Source of the DNA: Chlorobium sp.
GTDB lineage: Bacteria > Bacteroidota > Chlorobiia > Chlorobiales > Chlorobiaceae
Assembly (NCBI GenBank): GCA_028277225.1
Contig: JANQHB010000002.1
Coordinates: 1 to 36,908 of the forward strand
Direction of reading: 5' to 3'
DNA length: 36,908 nucleotides
This document shows positions 29,714-36,908 of the stretch, in pieces. The stretch's first letter is position 1, and every line of letters starts with the position of its first letter. The position numbers and the translations under genes are program-made. The notes under the pieces are model-generated. The model saw only the letters and a list, made by a program, of their open reading frames with translations, was not told the origin of the DNA and did not search any database.

Positions 29714-29722
29714 TGATGTTTA

Positions 29723-30868
29723 TCAGCCCAGCAAAAGAGCCATATGAGCAGATTTTACTGCTTTTACGCCCCACGCCATACTGATTTCGATGTTGTTCAT
29801 ATGATCACCCTGGTATAGAGCAACACGGAAAGAAAGCCCAGACCGGGGATCGGTGACTACCTGCTCATCAACTGCAGCATCTCCGCCGCGGGGACCTGCC
29901 GGCAGACGAGTAGCCAAAAGGAAGGCATCGGGGGACATTCCCACGCCAGCAACCTGATAGTTGTCTCCAACAGTCATTGCAACATTATCCCCAATAGCGG
30001 CCACGGCACCGGGTCTATTGATTACCAGGTTTCCGGGAGCTGCGAGGCCAGTGTTAACAACATACTTGTCATCGGCACCAGCAAAGGTGACAACATCCCC
30101 GGCAAGTACGGTACCCGTACCGGTATCAACCCCAATAGTCGTACCTTTTTCCGCTACAGCACCATTGGTCTGATAGGAGGCCCCCGTCCCTTTGGTGTGG
30201 CTTGCTTTGGCCCCGGTTTTGAGCAGTCCAAAATTGTAGATGGTTCCCAAAACATCACGGCGGAGAAAATCATCAGTACCGGCTTCATTGACCTGAAATA
30301 GGTTGGACATATTGGTTCGAAGGCTACCATAGCCACGGGAAGTCAGGACCAATCCGCGGCCGCCAGGGGCCCCGTTGTCATCAAGGATAACCTCCAACCC
30401 AGCCATATCAGCCATGTTGCCGGCGGTACCAAACGGAGCAGTTCCTGCAGTACCCACCGCGCGGGAAGCGGAAACATAGGCAGCATTCAGGATGTCCTGC
30501 TCCACCATGTTGACGATAACCCTATAGGCCTGCTCAATCTGATCAGACAAAATCTGATCATAGATTCCACCGTTTTCCAGGCTGAGAGTTTCCTCGCCCT
30601 CCCAGGGGATGAGCACGCGTTTTTGGTTAGTAATGGTCAGGGTGTTGGGATTGATGGTCTGATCGGCGCCGTCGGGCAGGCTCATAGACGGCGAAATATC
30701 AGTTACAGTCGGCTGATCAGTCGACGGAAACGTTACCGTTTGATTGATGGCTGCTCGGTCAGCAGTAGAATCTCTCCGGACAACCCGGATGAATCCTACA
30801 ATTTCTCTCGATACGACGTCCAGACGGGTATAGAGGGTCTGGATAAGTCCAGTAATTGTGTTAGGCAT
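29723..30868 (-). CDS. Major capsid protein (P22 coat-like)
   Basis: This 381-aa protein starts MPNTITGLIQTLYTRLDVVS, followed by REIVGFI, the standard start of P22 gp5-like coat proteins. The E-loop region holds ATVFPSTDQP-like strands (QTVTFPSTDQPTVTDIS), and an inserted beta domain at about 220-315 (KGTTIGVDTGTGTVLAGDVV) resembles the P22 I-domain. The end ISMAWGVKAVKSAHMALLLG is typical. Forms the icosahedral shell on the scaffold encoded just upstream. Confidence 0.88.
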   Translation of the reverse strand: MPNTITGLIQTLYTRLDVVSREIVGFIRVVRRDSTADRAAINQTVTFPSTDQPTVTDISPSMSLPDGADQTINPNTLTITNQKRVLIPWEGEETLSLENGGIYDQILSDQIEQAYRVIVNMVEQDILNAAYVSASRAVGTAGTAPFGTAGNMADMAGLEVILDDNGAPGGRGLVLTSRGYGSLRTNMSNLFQVNEAGTDDFLRRDVLGTIYNFGLLKTGAKASHTKGTGASYQTNGAVAEKGTTIGVDTGTGTVLAGDVVTFAGADDKYVVNTGLAAPGNLVINRPGAVAAIGDNVAMTVGDNYQVAGVGMSPDAFLLATRLPAGPRGGDAAVDEQVVTDPRSGLSFRVALYQGDHMNNIEISMAWGVKAVKSAHMALLLG

Positions 30869-30881
30869 AATGGCTCCTTTC

Positions 30882-30900
30882 CCGGAGCCTTATGCCCCGG
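30882..30900 (-). other. Stem-loop between scaffold and coat genes
   Basis: On the minus-strand RNA CCGGGGC pairs with GCUCCGG around AUAAG (7 bp, one G-U), directly after the scaffold stop and 6 nt before the AAAGGAG of the coat gene. It could protect the coat mRNA 5' end or tune its translation. Confidence 0.6.
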
Positions 30901-31566
30901 TTAATCTATAAGCTCTCCGCCCTTAAGGGCAAAAGCTGATTTCTCTTTATTAGACAATTGATTCCAGTCCGATCGTTTCATCTGATTAGCGGCCGCTTCT
31001 TGGTCACCTCCGGTCGGTGTCTTTCCGCCATACAGCTTTTGCTTTTCCTGTTCCAAAAGCTCGTTGAATCGATTCGACACCGCAGCATGGAGAGCGGTTG
31101 CAGTCTTTTCGGCTTCCTCTCCAAAAATTGCAAACGGCTCGAATATTTCTGCAGTCAACCCGACCTTGTCGGCTTCCAAATTTGTCGCCAAATCCCGCAT
31201 GCTTCGCTTGCGCTCGTCAAGCTGGTTCTTCCGTACCTGGCCCTCTTTCCACTGTTTTAGCTCACGGATCTCAATCTGTTCAGCAGTTTCGGGCTTGTTG
31301 ACCTCATCCAAAGTTTTTTTCCTCTCAGCCTCTAAAAGACCGGGAAGTTTTTCATTCTGGAATTTGGTATCATGATTTTTGACGGCGGAATCAACAGCAC
31401 GGTTAAATTGTGGCAGAAAGTTTGCTTTAACAAACGCATCTTTCTGGTCATCAGTTTTTAACTGGTTTAACGGATTGTTTTCTTCGATAATCGGTTTAAG
31501 ATCATCGATATTCACTCCGTCATTAAGCTGGGTGTTTGTTTTCACCCACTCCAGTATTTTACTCAT
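30901..31566 (-). CDS. Scaffolding protein
   Basis: This 221-aa, very charged, helical protein (coiled coil about 85-190) has an N-terminal LKPIIEENNPLNQLKTDDQK stretch and a short C-terminal helical motif (RSDWNQLSNKEKSAFALKGG), the region that contacts coat in such proteins. Gene order portal - minor head - scaffold - coat is standard. First gene after the strong late promoter. Confidence 0.78.
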   Translation of the reverse strand: MSKILEWVKTNTQLNDGVNIDDLKPIIEENNPLNQLKTDDQKDAFVKANFLPQFNRAVDSAVKNHDTKFQNEKLPGLLEAERKKTLDEVNKPETAEQIEIRELKQWKEGQVRKNQLDERKRSMRDLATNLEADKVGLTAEIFEPFAIFGEEAEKTATALHAAVSNRFNELLEQEKQKLYGGKTPTGGDQEAAANQMKRSDWNQLSNKEKSAFALKGGELID

Positions 31567-31601
31567 ACATCACTCCTGTACTCTTGGATTTACAAAACTC
31601 C

Positions 31602-31645
31602 GAGATTACTAATCTCAGTTTAATACGACAAATTCCATTTGTCAA
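31602..31645 (-). promoter_or_regulatory. Capsid-gene promoter with downstream palindrome
   Basis: On the minus strand there is a perfect TTGACA (31645-31640), a 17-bp spacer and TAAACT (31622-31617). Immediately after the -10 box lies the perfect palindrome GAGATTA-G-TAATCTC (31616-31602), covering the expected transcription start, so it may be an operator or a 5' hairpin of the transcript. It feeds scaffold, coat and the genes beyond. Confidence 0.75.
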
Positions 31646-31646
31646 G

Positions 31647-32720
31647 TTACACGGGTAAAAGTGCACCATACCGGTTCCTTCGTAGACCCTTCTCTCGTGC
31701 CCACACATCAAAATCGCGGAAACTCATGACTTCATTTCTACCGGTTACCGGGTTTCGGGCCCTCTGCTGAGTGGGCGGAACACCTGGTACCATTTGTATT
31801 ACTCTCTCTCTATCATTGATGTCATAAGCAGCAACACCCGTATTTCCCGGCACTTGGTAGCGTTCACCATTTGGATACAAAAACCCTTCTCCAGTTCTGT
31901 CTACTTCACCGTCAACTTCTACGCTTTGAGGCCTTGTTCCGTCGTCTCTCACAGCAATAATCTGTCTAAACACCTGCACTCCTGCGGCTAACGATGCCCG
32001 ATAATTGGCGTAATGCCCCAAACTTTGGGTTCTATGTGTTTCAGTGCGTATTATCCTCTGCACATTTGATGCAGTTGTATTAAATATTCCATTAAGGTTG
32101 CGCAGTAAGGCGCCTCGTGCTTGATCAAAACTTTGTCCTCTCAGAATCCCTTGAGAAATTCCTTGACGAATTATCATGCGGATACGATCAGCATCTCTTA
32201 ATTGGTTTGATGTCAAAACTTCTTTAAGCGTACCATACCTTGGGGCATACTCGGACGCCGACCCAAATGCCCTTTCAATCCTGGCCAGTTCTGCAGCCTG
32301 TATATTTTGCCACGCCTCCTCCGTTCCCAAAACCGACAATTCAACCAATTTTTCGTTGAGAAATGGCAATATACGTATATCCCCGGATAGTATAAACAGC
32401 GTAGCAAATTGATTCCGATAGTAGTTGTTCTGCATCGCCAGCGCCGACGTATTGCGTATAATCGTCCCTGCTTTTCTGGCCGCGCTGAGGTAGGCTATCG
32501 TCACGCTATCAAGTAGCGTCTGCAGCCGGCCGTATCTGGTTACCGTCCTGCTCCACTCGGTGGGATCCACACCAGCCAAGACGTTATTGTAGAGTCTTCG
32601 CACAGAGCGCAAAATAGCATTTCTGCCTATGCGGTATTCTTCTACCACCTGCCGTTGCAATGCGGCAACTTCTTGCTGTGTGAGGCGTATGGCTCTTTCT
32701 TGCATCTGGCGATAGGTCAT
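31647..32720 (-). CDS. Minor head protein (Mu-F / SPP1-gp7-like)
   Basis: This 357-aa protein has a helical N-terminal 150 residues. The family core is at about 195-310 with the QSFDQARGALLRNLNGIFNT stretch, RIIRTETHRTQSLG and a late beta part DGTRPQSVEVDGEVDRTGEG followed by FLYPNG. It sits next to the portal, as usual, and acts in head morphogenesis and DNA ejection. Confidence 0.82.
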   Translation of the reverse strand: MTYRQMQERAIRLTQQEVAALQRQVVEEYRIGRNAILRSVRRLYNNVLAGVDPTEWSRTVTRYGRLQTLLDSVTIAYLSAARKAGTIIRNTSALAMQNNYYRNQFATLFILSGDIRILPFLNEKLVELSVLGTEEAWQNIQAAELARIERAFGSASEYAPRYGTLKEVLTSNQLRDADRIRMIIRQGISQGILRGQSFDQARGALLRNLNGIFNTTASNVQRIIRTETHRTQSLGHYANYRASLAAGVQVFRQIIAVRDDGTRPQSVEVDGEVDRTGEGFLYPNGERYQVPGNTGVAAYDINDRERVIQMVPGVPPTQQRARNPVTGRNEVMSFRDFDVWAREKGLRRNRYGALLPV

Positions 32721-32722
32721 TA

Positions 32723-34261
32723 TTAAATATCTGCCGCCTCAGCATCTCCCTGCTCGGGTATTACATTTTCCGCAGTCTGTCTGTCTAACCCAACCAGCAT
32801 AGCCAACTGAACAGCCTCTGGGCGGCTCAATAGCCCTTGCGCAACCCTTTGAGCTAATTCGCTTATCGCTTGAATTTGTGCTCCATTCAAAACTACGCCC
32901 TGCGGGGTCTGGCCTACAACGTCGTCCTCATCGGTCAAAGACAAAATTTCTTGCGGCATTTCTGCGCGTATGCGCTCAATCTCTCTCTCTACGTCGTCAA
33001 CAATCCTTTTTGGCAATATGCGTAGCAGGGTTTCCCGCGAGACAAGCCCAATCAATCGGGTAGCAATTTCCACCTTCGCGGCTTCATCCACTGGCAAATT
33101 GCGCTCAGAAGTGATTATCAGGCGGTACTCATTGTTATCTTGATCTATGGCTTGATTGATTAAGCGGTTCCGAGTCTGTAGCCCCTTGTTAAAATATGTC
33201 TCAATCTTGGCCGCCTGATACTCCAGACCGAGCAGCTTAAACGCCATGGCTATTCCCGACTGAGCCTGCACAAAATTTTCATCGGCAAAATCGGGTATCT
33301 GTATGATTTTCCAGAATAGTTCTTCTAACCGGTCGGAAACATTTTTGTAGAACTCATTTACTCCATTCATGTCTTTCTGGAGGTATTCTGGCCATTTATC
33401 AAACCGCTCTAATCCGTCTATAAGACCGGTTGCCATCAATTTATCACGAAACTCTTTATCAGATACCCCCGGCATTAGAGTGATCAAAGCGTTGAACCGG
33501 TCAACTTCATTCAGACTTTTGTTCAACAACTTGTCATTCGCATCGATAAGCCCTTTCTCAGCCTGAAACAAAGAGGTCTTTGCTCTATTTATGGAATAAA
33601 TAGCCAATGGAACATCAGTATAGGGATATGTGGTGTCTTCCTCTTCGTTTCTCATCCATAACGTCTCGTCTTTAATCCTTTGCCAGCGCTCAGAAAAACG
33701 AGGGTAATAAACCTGTGCATACATGTTATCATTGACGGACCAAAAACGGATGGCATATTCCAAAACCGGTTTTAGAGTGTCCGAAAATATAGGCACGATC
33801 TCCCCAGATGGTACGATTTTAAACTCGGGAGTAATCCCTAAGGGTACATCTGGATTATCCTGGTCCGTGGTCACCCAAAACAGTTCGTAGGCGACCCCTT
33901 GAGACAAGGCTTCCTCATACAGTTCCGACACCTCGATATCGCTTTCGTTGTATTCTGCCACCTCTTTTTGTGTGGCGATGTATTCGTCCAGATCGGTATC
34001 GTTGTCTCGTTCACCCTCTTCTCGCACCCACGAAAGTTGGATCAATCCTGTTTTGCCAGCGTAGCCACACATCTTGTCAACCGCGGCTTTTGCCAGGGGG
34101 ATCGGGATCCTGTTATCCGGTTTCTTTTTCGCGGGGGGGGCATTGATCGTTATAGGATTACGACCTTTGACGTATTCTCTATTTTCCGTCACCTGCCTGT
34201 TTTGCATAAGGCGCTTTTCGTTCAGCGCATTCAGGGTGTCATTGTTTATTATTATTGCCAT
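32723..34261 (-). CDS. Portal protein (SPP1 gp6-like)
   Basis: This is a 512-aa protein from the ATG at 34261, which has GAGAGGTGA upstream. The in-frame ATG at 34330 lies inside the preceding small gene and has no site. It contains the family's N-terminal RIPIPLAKAAVDKMCGYAGK region, the KTSLFQAEKGLIDANDKLLN helix and SGIAMAFKLLGLE in the second half. The Gln-rich helical C-terminus (about 465-512) is usual. Forms the dodecameric packaging ring bound by the terminase. Confidence 0.85.
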   Translation of the reverse strand: MAIIINNDTLNALNEKRLMQNRQVTENREYVKGRNPITINAPPAKKKPDNRIPIPLAKAAVDKMCGYAGKTGLIQLSWVREEGERDNDTDLDEYIATQKEVAEYNESDIEVSELYEEALSQGVAYELFWVTTDQDNPDVPLGITPEFKIVPSGEIVPIFSDTLKPVLEYAIRFWSVNDNMYAQVYYPRFSERWQRIKDETLWMRNEEEDTTYPYTDVPLAIYSINRAKTSLFQAEKGLIDANDKLLNKSLNEVDRFNALITLMPGVSDKEFRDKLMATGLIDGLERFDKWPEYLQKDMNGVNEFYKNVSDRLEELFWKIIQIPDFADENFVQAQSGIAMAFKLLGLEYQAAKIETYFNKGLQTRNRLINQAIDQDNNEYRLIITSERNLPVDEAAKVEIATRLIGLVSRETLLRILPKRIVDDVEREIERIRAEMPQEILSLTDEDDVVGQTPQGVVLNGAQIQAISELAQRVAQGLLSRPEAVQLAMLVGLDRQTAENVIPEQGDAEAADI

Positions 34262-34406
34262 CGGAATCACCTCTCGAAATCGATATTGCCCTGGATAGGA
34301 TTCGTACAGCTTCTTGTATATCCATGCCATATGTAATAGATAAATTTAATGCTTGTTTCCAGATCTTCTCTTCTACATCTGGCGAAAAACTACTCAAATC
34401 TACCAT
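34239..34406 (-). CDS. Small hypothetical protein between terminase and portal
   Basis: This 55-aa frame starts at an ATG at 34406 and ends in a TGA at 34241-34239 that lies inside the portal 5' end (23-nt overlap). The product begins MVDLSSFSPDVEEKIWKQAL and is helical. It fills the only gap in the packaging operon. Function unknown. Confidence 0.6.
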   Translation of the reverse strand: MVDLSSFSPDVEEKIWKQALNLSITYGMDIQEAVRILSRAISISRGDSDGNNNKQ

Positions 34407-34414
34407 TATCAACC

Positions 34415-35686
34415 TCACAATCCGGGGATTGCCTGCGCACCTGCAGACATTGATCTACTACCTATCATATCATACTCTAAAGCATAGCGCACGCCATCAA
34501 TGGTATGATTGTCTTTGTCGGGATAACGGCTAATTACGTCTCCCTGCCGGTTTATCTCCAAAGAGTAGTTAGTAAACTCTTTTGCCGCAAGGTGACACCT
34601 GACTGGATCGATAACAATCTGGTTTAGATCAGACAACCATTTGATTCCGTGATCCACGCTACCGGGGCCTTTCTTGGCGCCGGTAATGTTAATGCCATAA
34701 TCACTGTGCAATTCTGCGATGGACTTGGGCTCTGCAGAGTCGGCAATCGTTAATTCTCGTTTTTCTTGCTCATTCAGCATTGCCGCAAACGCACGATTCT
34801 GCATTCCTCGTCCAGATATCTCCTTAAAAATACACAACTTTAACCGCTTTTTTTCTAGATGCATCCTATTCCAGACAAGAGGATCCACGGCAAACCCAAA
34901 GTCAAGGCCCTGTCTGATTTTATCATATTGCGCTATCTCTTGGTCAGTTATCGTCCTAATTTCTACGTTGTCAAACACCTCAAGGCCAGTACCAACTTCT
35001 TCGCCTAAATACTCATGTCGATAGGCCATGTCATTTGTTTCTTTTAGATGCTCCGCTTCTGCTATAAAGCGATCCCCCAGCCATTCGGCCGGGACAGACC
35101 TATAATCAGAATGATGTACACGACGCCCTTTCTTAGGGATCTTGACCTCTTGATTAACCCATGATCGCGCTGATTTAGGAGGATTATAGGAAAACATAGC
35201 AATTTGATTTTTGTTCGTACCTCGAAAATACGATTGCAAAAGTGTCCGAATCTCTTCGGGTCCGGCGTACTGGTCTACTTCTTCCAACCAGACATATTTA
35301 ATATAGCCTCGGACAAGTTTTAATGATTTCGTCTTTTTTGGATTATCGGCTCCTTTAAATATGATCATCTGCCCAGTGCTTTTGCGAATTATTCGTAGGG
35401 GAGCCACTGTATGCCGAAACTCCTTATCTACCCCAAGCTTCTCGATTGCCCACAAAAGTTGATTAAATACTGAATCATGCAATTCGTTATCAAAACGGCG
35501 CCCGGCCGTAGCATTTGCGTCTTTGTCTTTGAGCATACCCAGGATAATCTCTATAGATAAAAAAGACGACTTAGTGGAGCCACGGCCCCCTTTACACCAG
35601 ACTTCACCCCATTGTTCCCGTTTGATCTCTTTGTGCAGTTTGTAAAATGATGGTGCTATCAATTCAGAAATTTTAATCGATGTCAT
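34415..35686 (-). CDS. terL: Terminase large subunit
   Basis: This 423-aa protein has Walker A GGRGSTKSS at 33-41 and Walker B-like VWLEEVDQ at about 130. The nuclease domain starts with QGLDFGFAVDPL (first Asp), with LTIADSAEPKSI (second Asp) and TIDGVRYALE (last Asp). Length and order match PBSX/SPP1-type large terminases. It cuts and pumps DNA into the prohead through the portal. Overlaps the small-subunit gene by 14 nt. Confidence 0.93.
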   Translation of the reverse strand: MTSIKISELIAPSFYKLHKEIKREQWGEVWCKGGRGSTKSSFLSIEIILGMLKDKDANATAGRRFDNELHDSVFNQLLWAIEKLGVDKEFRHTVAPLRIIRKSTGQMIIFKGADNPKKTKSLKLVRGYIKYVWLEEVDQYAGPEEIRTLLQSYFRGTNKNQIAMFSYNPPKSARSWVNQEVKIPKKGRRVHHSDYRSVPAEWLGDRFIAEAEHLKETNDMAYRHEYLGEEVGTGLEVFDNVEIRTITDQEIAQYDKIRQGLDFGFAVDPLVWNRMHLEKKRLKLCIFKEISGRGMQNRAFAAMLNEQEKRELTIADSAEPKSIAELHSDYGINITGAKKGPGSVDHGIKWLSDLNQIVIDPVRCHLAAKEFTNYSLEINRQGDVISRYPDKDNHTIDGVRYALEYDMIGSRSMSAGAQAIPGL

Positions 35687-36110
35687 CTATTATATTTATT
35701 GTCATGGAACCATCAACTTCCTTTTTATCTCGCCATTCATTAGGCCTTCTGTTTTTCAACCAAAAAATCATAGAAGTTGGGTCCGGCGGATACTGCTTAT
35801 TAATATCCACAACAACAGCTTGACCCATTTCCACAACTACCTTTTGCTCTTTGCAACTATAGCCTATAGCCCTTTGAAGTAAAGCACTTTGTACTTTATC
35901 ATCTGGGTCATCCTTGCCAGCCTTTAAGGCCTGTAAAAACTTTGGATATTTATTCTTCCAATTGTTTATTGTTTTCTCAGAAATGCCTATCTTTTTACAT
36001 ATATCAATTTCCGTCATTCCGGCGTGGGCCATATAATAAACAAGCATAGGATGATATTCAGCGTTATATTTTGTAGGCCTACCACCAGGGTTTTTTCTTG
36101 CTTTTGTCAT
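35673..36110 (-). CDS. terS: Terminase small subunit
   Basis: This 145-aa protein starts with the Gly-Arg-Pro-Thr stretch (GGRPTKYNAEY), followed by a helix-turn-helix, GMTEIDICKKIGISEKTINN and WKNKYPKF, then the oligomerisation part with ALLQRAIGY and PTSMIFWLKNRRPNEWRDKK, typical of this family. Binds the packaging start and activates the large subunit. The ATG is inside the TAA that ends the broken gene upstream. Confidence 0.9.
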   Translation of the reverse strand: MTKARKNPGGRPTKYNAEYHPMLVYYMAHAGMTEIDICKKIGISEKTINNWKNKYPKFLQALKAGKDDPDDKVQSALLQRAIGYSCKEQKVVVEMGQAVVVDINKQYPPDPTSMIFWLKNRRPNEWRDKKEVDGSMTINIIDDID

Positions 36111-36329
36111 TATTGCCTTACTATCTCGAACGTCTTAACAGTCTCTTTAGGCTTAACCCGGTGAATTTGCGTCACCTTATAGATATCGATCATATCTACG
36201 TTATCTATGGTTACATAGACTTTGCCCAAGCACTTCTTCGATCAAAGCGTTTGCTTCTGTCATGTTTTTAACCGTACCCAACACTTCGCTTTTACGATAA
36301 CTATTTTTGTTCAGAACTATTAACAGCAT
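36110..36329 (-). pseudogene. Small gene interrupted by a single-base frameshift
   Basis: The ATG at 36329 directly follows the upstream TAA, with an AGGGGGG site. The frame encodes MLLIVLNKNSYRKSEVLG and continues to GQSLCNHR before a TAA at 36203-36201. The +1 frame is open from about 36223 to a TAA at 36112-36110 that overlaps terS, encoding KVYVTIDNVDMIDIYKVTQI. Removing one base at GGGC (36227-36224) joins both into about 72 aa. CTT-GGG-C resembles +1 shift sites, but an indel is simpler. Function unknown. Confidence 0.55.
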
Positions 36330-36551
36330 TTAATCCCCCCTGTGATTGACTTTTTCAACCATACTTAAAATCCAATCACATATAAGTTCTCCAACCTTTA
36401 GAAGAGGTTGAAACAAATCAATAAATGCATTGGTAAAACGAATCGTGGCAAATGCAAACGTCTGATTATAGTCACGTATAAAATCCTTGCTTACATAGCC
36501 ACACCATACAATACTAATCTTTCTCAACGCTTTATAATCAGAAAAAGTCAT
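36330..36551 (-). CDS. Small hypothetical protein
   Basis: This is a 73-aa protein from the ATG at 36551 (TGATG overlap with the preceding stop; a GTG one codon earlier is less likely). The C-terminal half is amphipathic and hydrophobic (ATIRFTNAFIDLFQPLLKVG), perhaps membrane-associated. No family recognised. Confidence 0.65.
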   Translation of the reverse strand: MTFSDYKALRKISIVWCGYVSKDFIRDYNQTFAFATIRFTNAFIDLFQPLLKVGELICDWILSMVEKVNHRGD

Positions 36552-36742
36552 CACTTCACACTCTCCGCTATTTCCTGCCGAATCATCTTTTGGACCTCTT
36601 CATAGTATACATTATACTCTGTTTCAGACATATCTGCAAATCCAGGGATATAGTCTGCATTTACGGCAATCAATTTGCCTAAGATCCGATCCGCAGTTTT
36701 AAAACGATAAGTTGCTAATTTATCACTGACAAGTTTTTCCAT
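36551..36742 (-). CDS. Small hypothetical protein
   Basis: This 63-aa helical protein begins MEKLVSDKLATYRFKTADRI. It starts two bases after the stop of the HExxH gene (GAAGGAG upstream) and overlaps the next start. No motif recognised. Confidence 0.7.
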   Translation of the reverse strand: MEKLVSDKLATYRFKTADRILGKLIAVNADYIPGFADMSETEYNVYYEEVQKMIRQEIAESVK

Positions 36743-36744
36743 GT

Positions 36745-36908
36745 CTACTCCTTCTTTTTAGCCTTCTTATCAATCCATTTGTGAACTTGTTTAATAACAT
36801 TGGCCGCCAAATTAGCCTTGAATTCCCTTTCTTTTTCACATCCAAGATGCTCAAAAAGGAGGTCTAAAAAATGCTGAACTTCATGATAGACTAACTCTTT
36901 ATAATTCG
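36745..36908 (-). CDS. HExxH-motif small protein (3' part; gene crosses the contig join)
   Basis: This is the continuation of the gene whose start is at 277. The part unique to this end (36745-36809) encodes the last 21 residues, a Lys-rich helix (HKWIDKKAKKKE) ending in TAG. Bases 36810-36908 duplicate 1-99 and hold the HEVQH motif. Confidence 0.75.
   Translation of the reverse strand, partial: NYKELVYHEVQHFLDLLFEHLGCEKEREFKANLAANVIKQVHKWIDKKAKKKE
36810..36908. repeat. Terminal direct repeat, copy 2 (contig circularity)
   Basis: Identical to 1-99 over its full length, which indicates a circular map with a unit of about 36,809 bp. Confidence 0.95.

Overview
The window is one complete tailed-phage genome, assembled as a circle. 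Its first 99 bases are repeated exactly as its last 99 (1-99 = 36810-36908), which gives a unit length of about 36,809 bp, and one gene runs across the join. Nearly every gene lies on the minus strand. Transcription probably starts at a promoter at 11874-11902, runs leftward through about 37 small early genes, crosses the join, and continues through packaging, head, tail and lysis genes to about 14.4 kb. The only plus-strand genes are in a 2.4 kb insert (11993-14373) at the boundary where this circuit ends and begins.

Early region (11.85 kb down to 1, then 36.75 to 36.11 kb): tightly packed small genes, many joined by ATGA or TGATG overlaps. Recognisable products are a RecA-like P-loop ATPase (AAA_24/Sak4 type), an AbrB-like DNA-binding protein, an ASCH-domain protein, a YopX-like protein, several zinc-ribbon proteins and an HExxH protein. 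I see no DNA polymerase, helicase, primase or integrase. Several small genes look broken by single-base changes: one in-frame stop, two frameshifts and one or two lost start codons. A hexanucleotide tract encodes a Gly-Tyr/Asn/Asp protein and is followed by a 117-nt element with a tRNA-like acceptor stem and T arm.

Late region: small and large terminase, SPP1-gp6-like portal, Mu-F/SPP1-gp7-like protein, scaffold, P22-like coat protein, decoration or fibre proteins, head-tail connectors, tail terminator, tail tube, gpG/gpGT chaperones with an A-AAA-AAG slippery site, an 866-aa tape measure, tail-tip and fibre proteins, then a lysis cassette of XhlA-like protein, M23 endolysin with its halves in permuted order, and 3-TM holin. 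The tape measure and tail tube indicate a siphovirus. The capsid genes have their own consensus promoter, and stem-loops flank the coat gene.

The insert is bounded by perfect 29-bp inverted repeats. It carries an IS1595/ISXO2-type transposase, a predicted 74-nt structured RNA with its own promoter and terminator, an XRE regulator, and two paralogous lipoproteins with promoter and terminator (moron-like). It looks like a passenger-carrying IS1595-family transposon riding in the phage.

Host: a diderm bacterium is likely because of the lipoproteins. The XRE and lipoprotein types recall spirochaetes, but that rests on memory of family resemblance and is weak.
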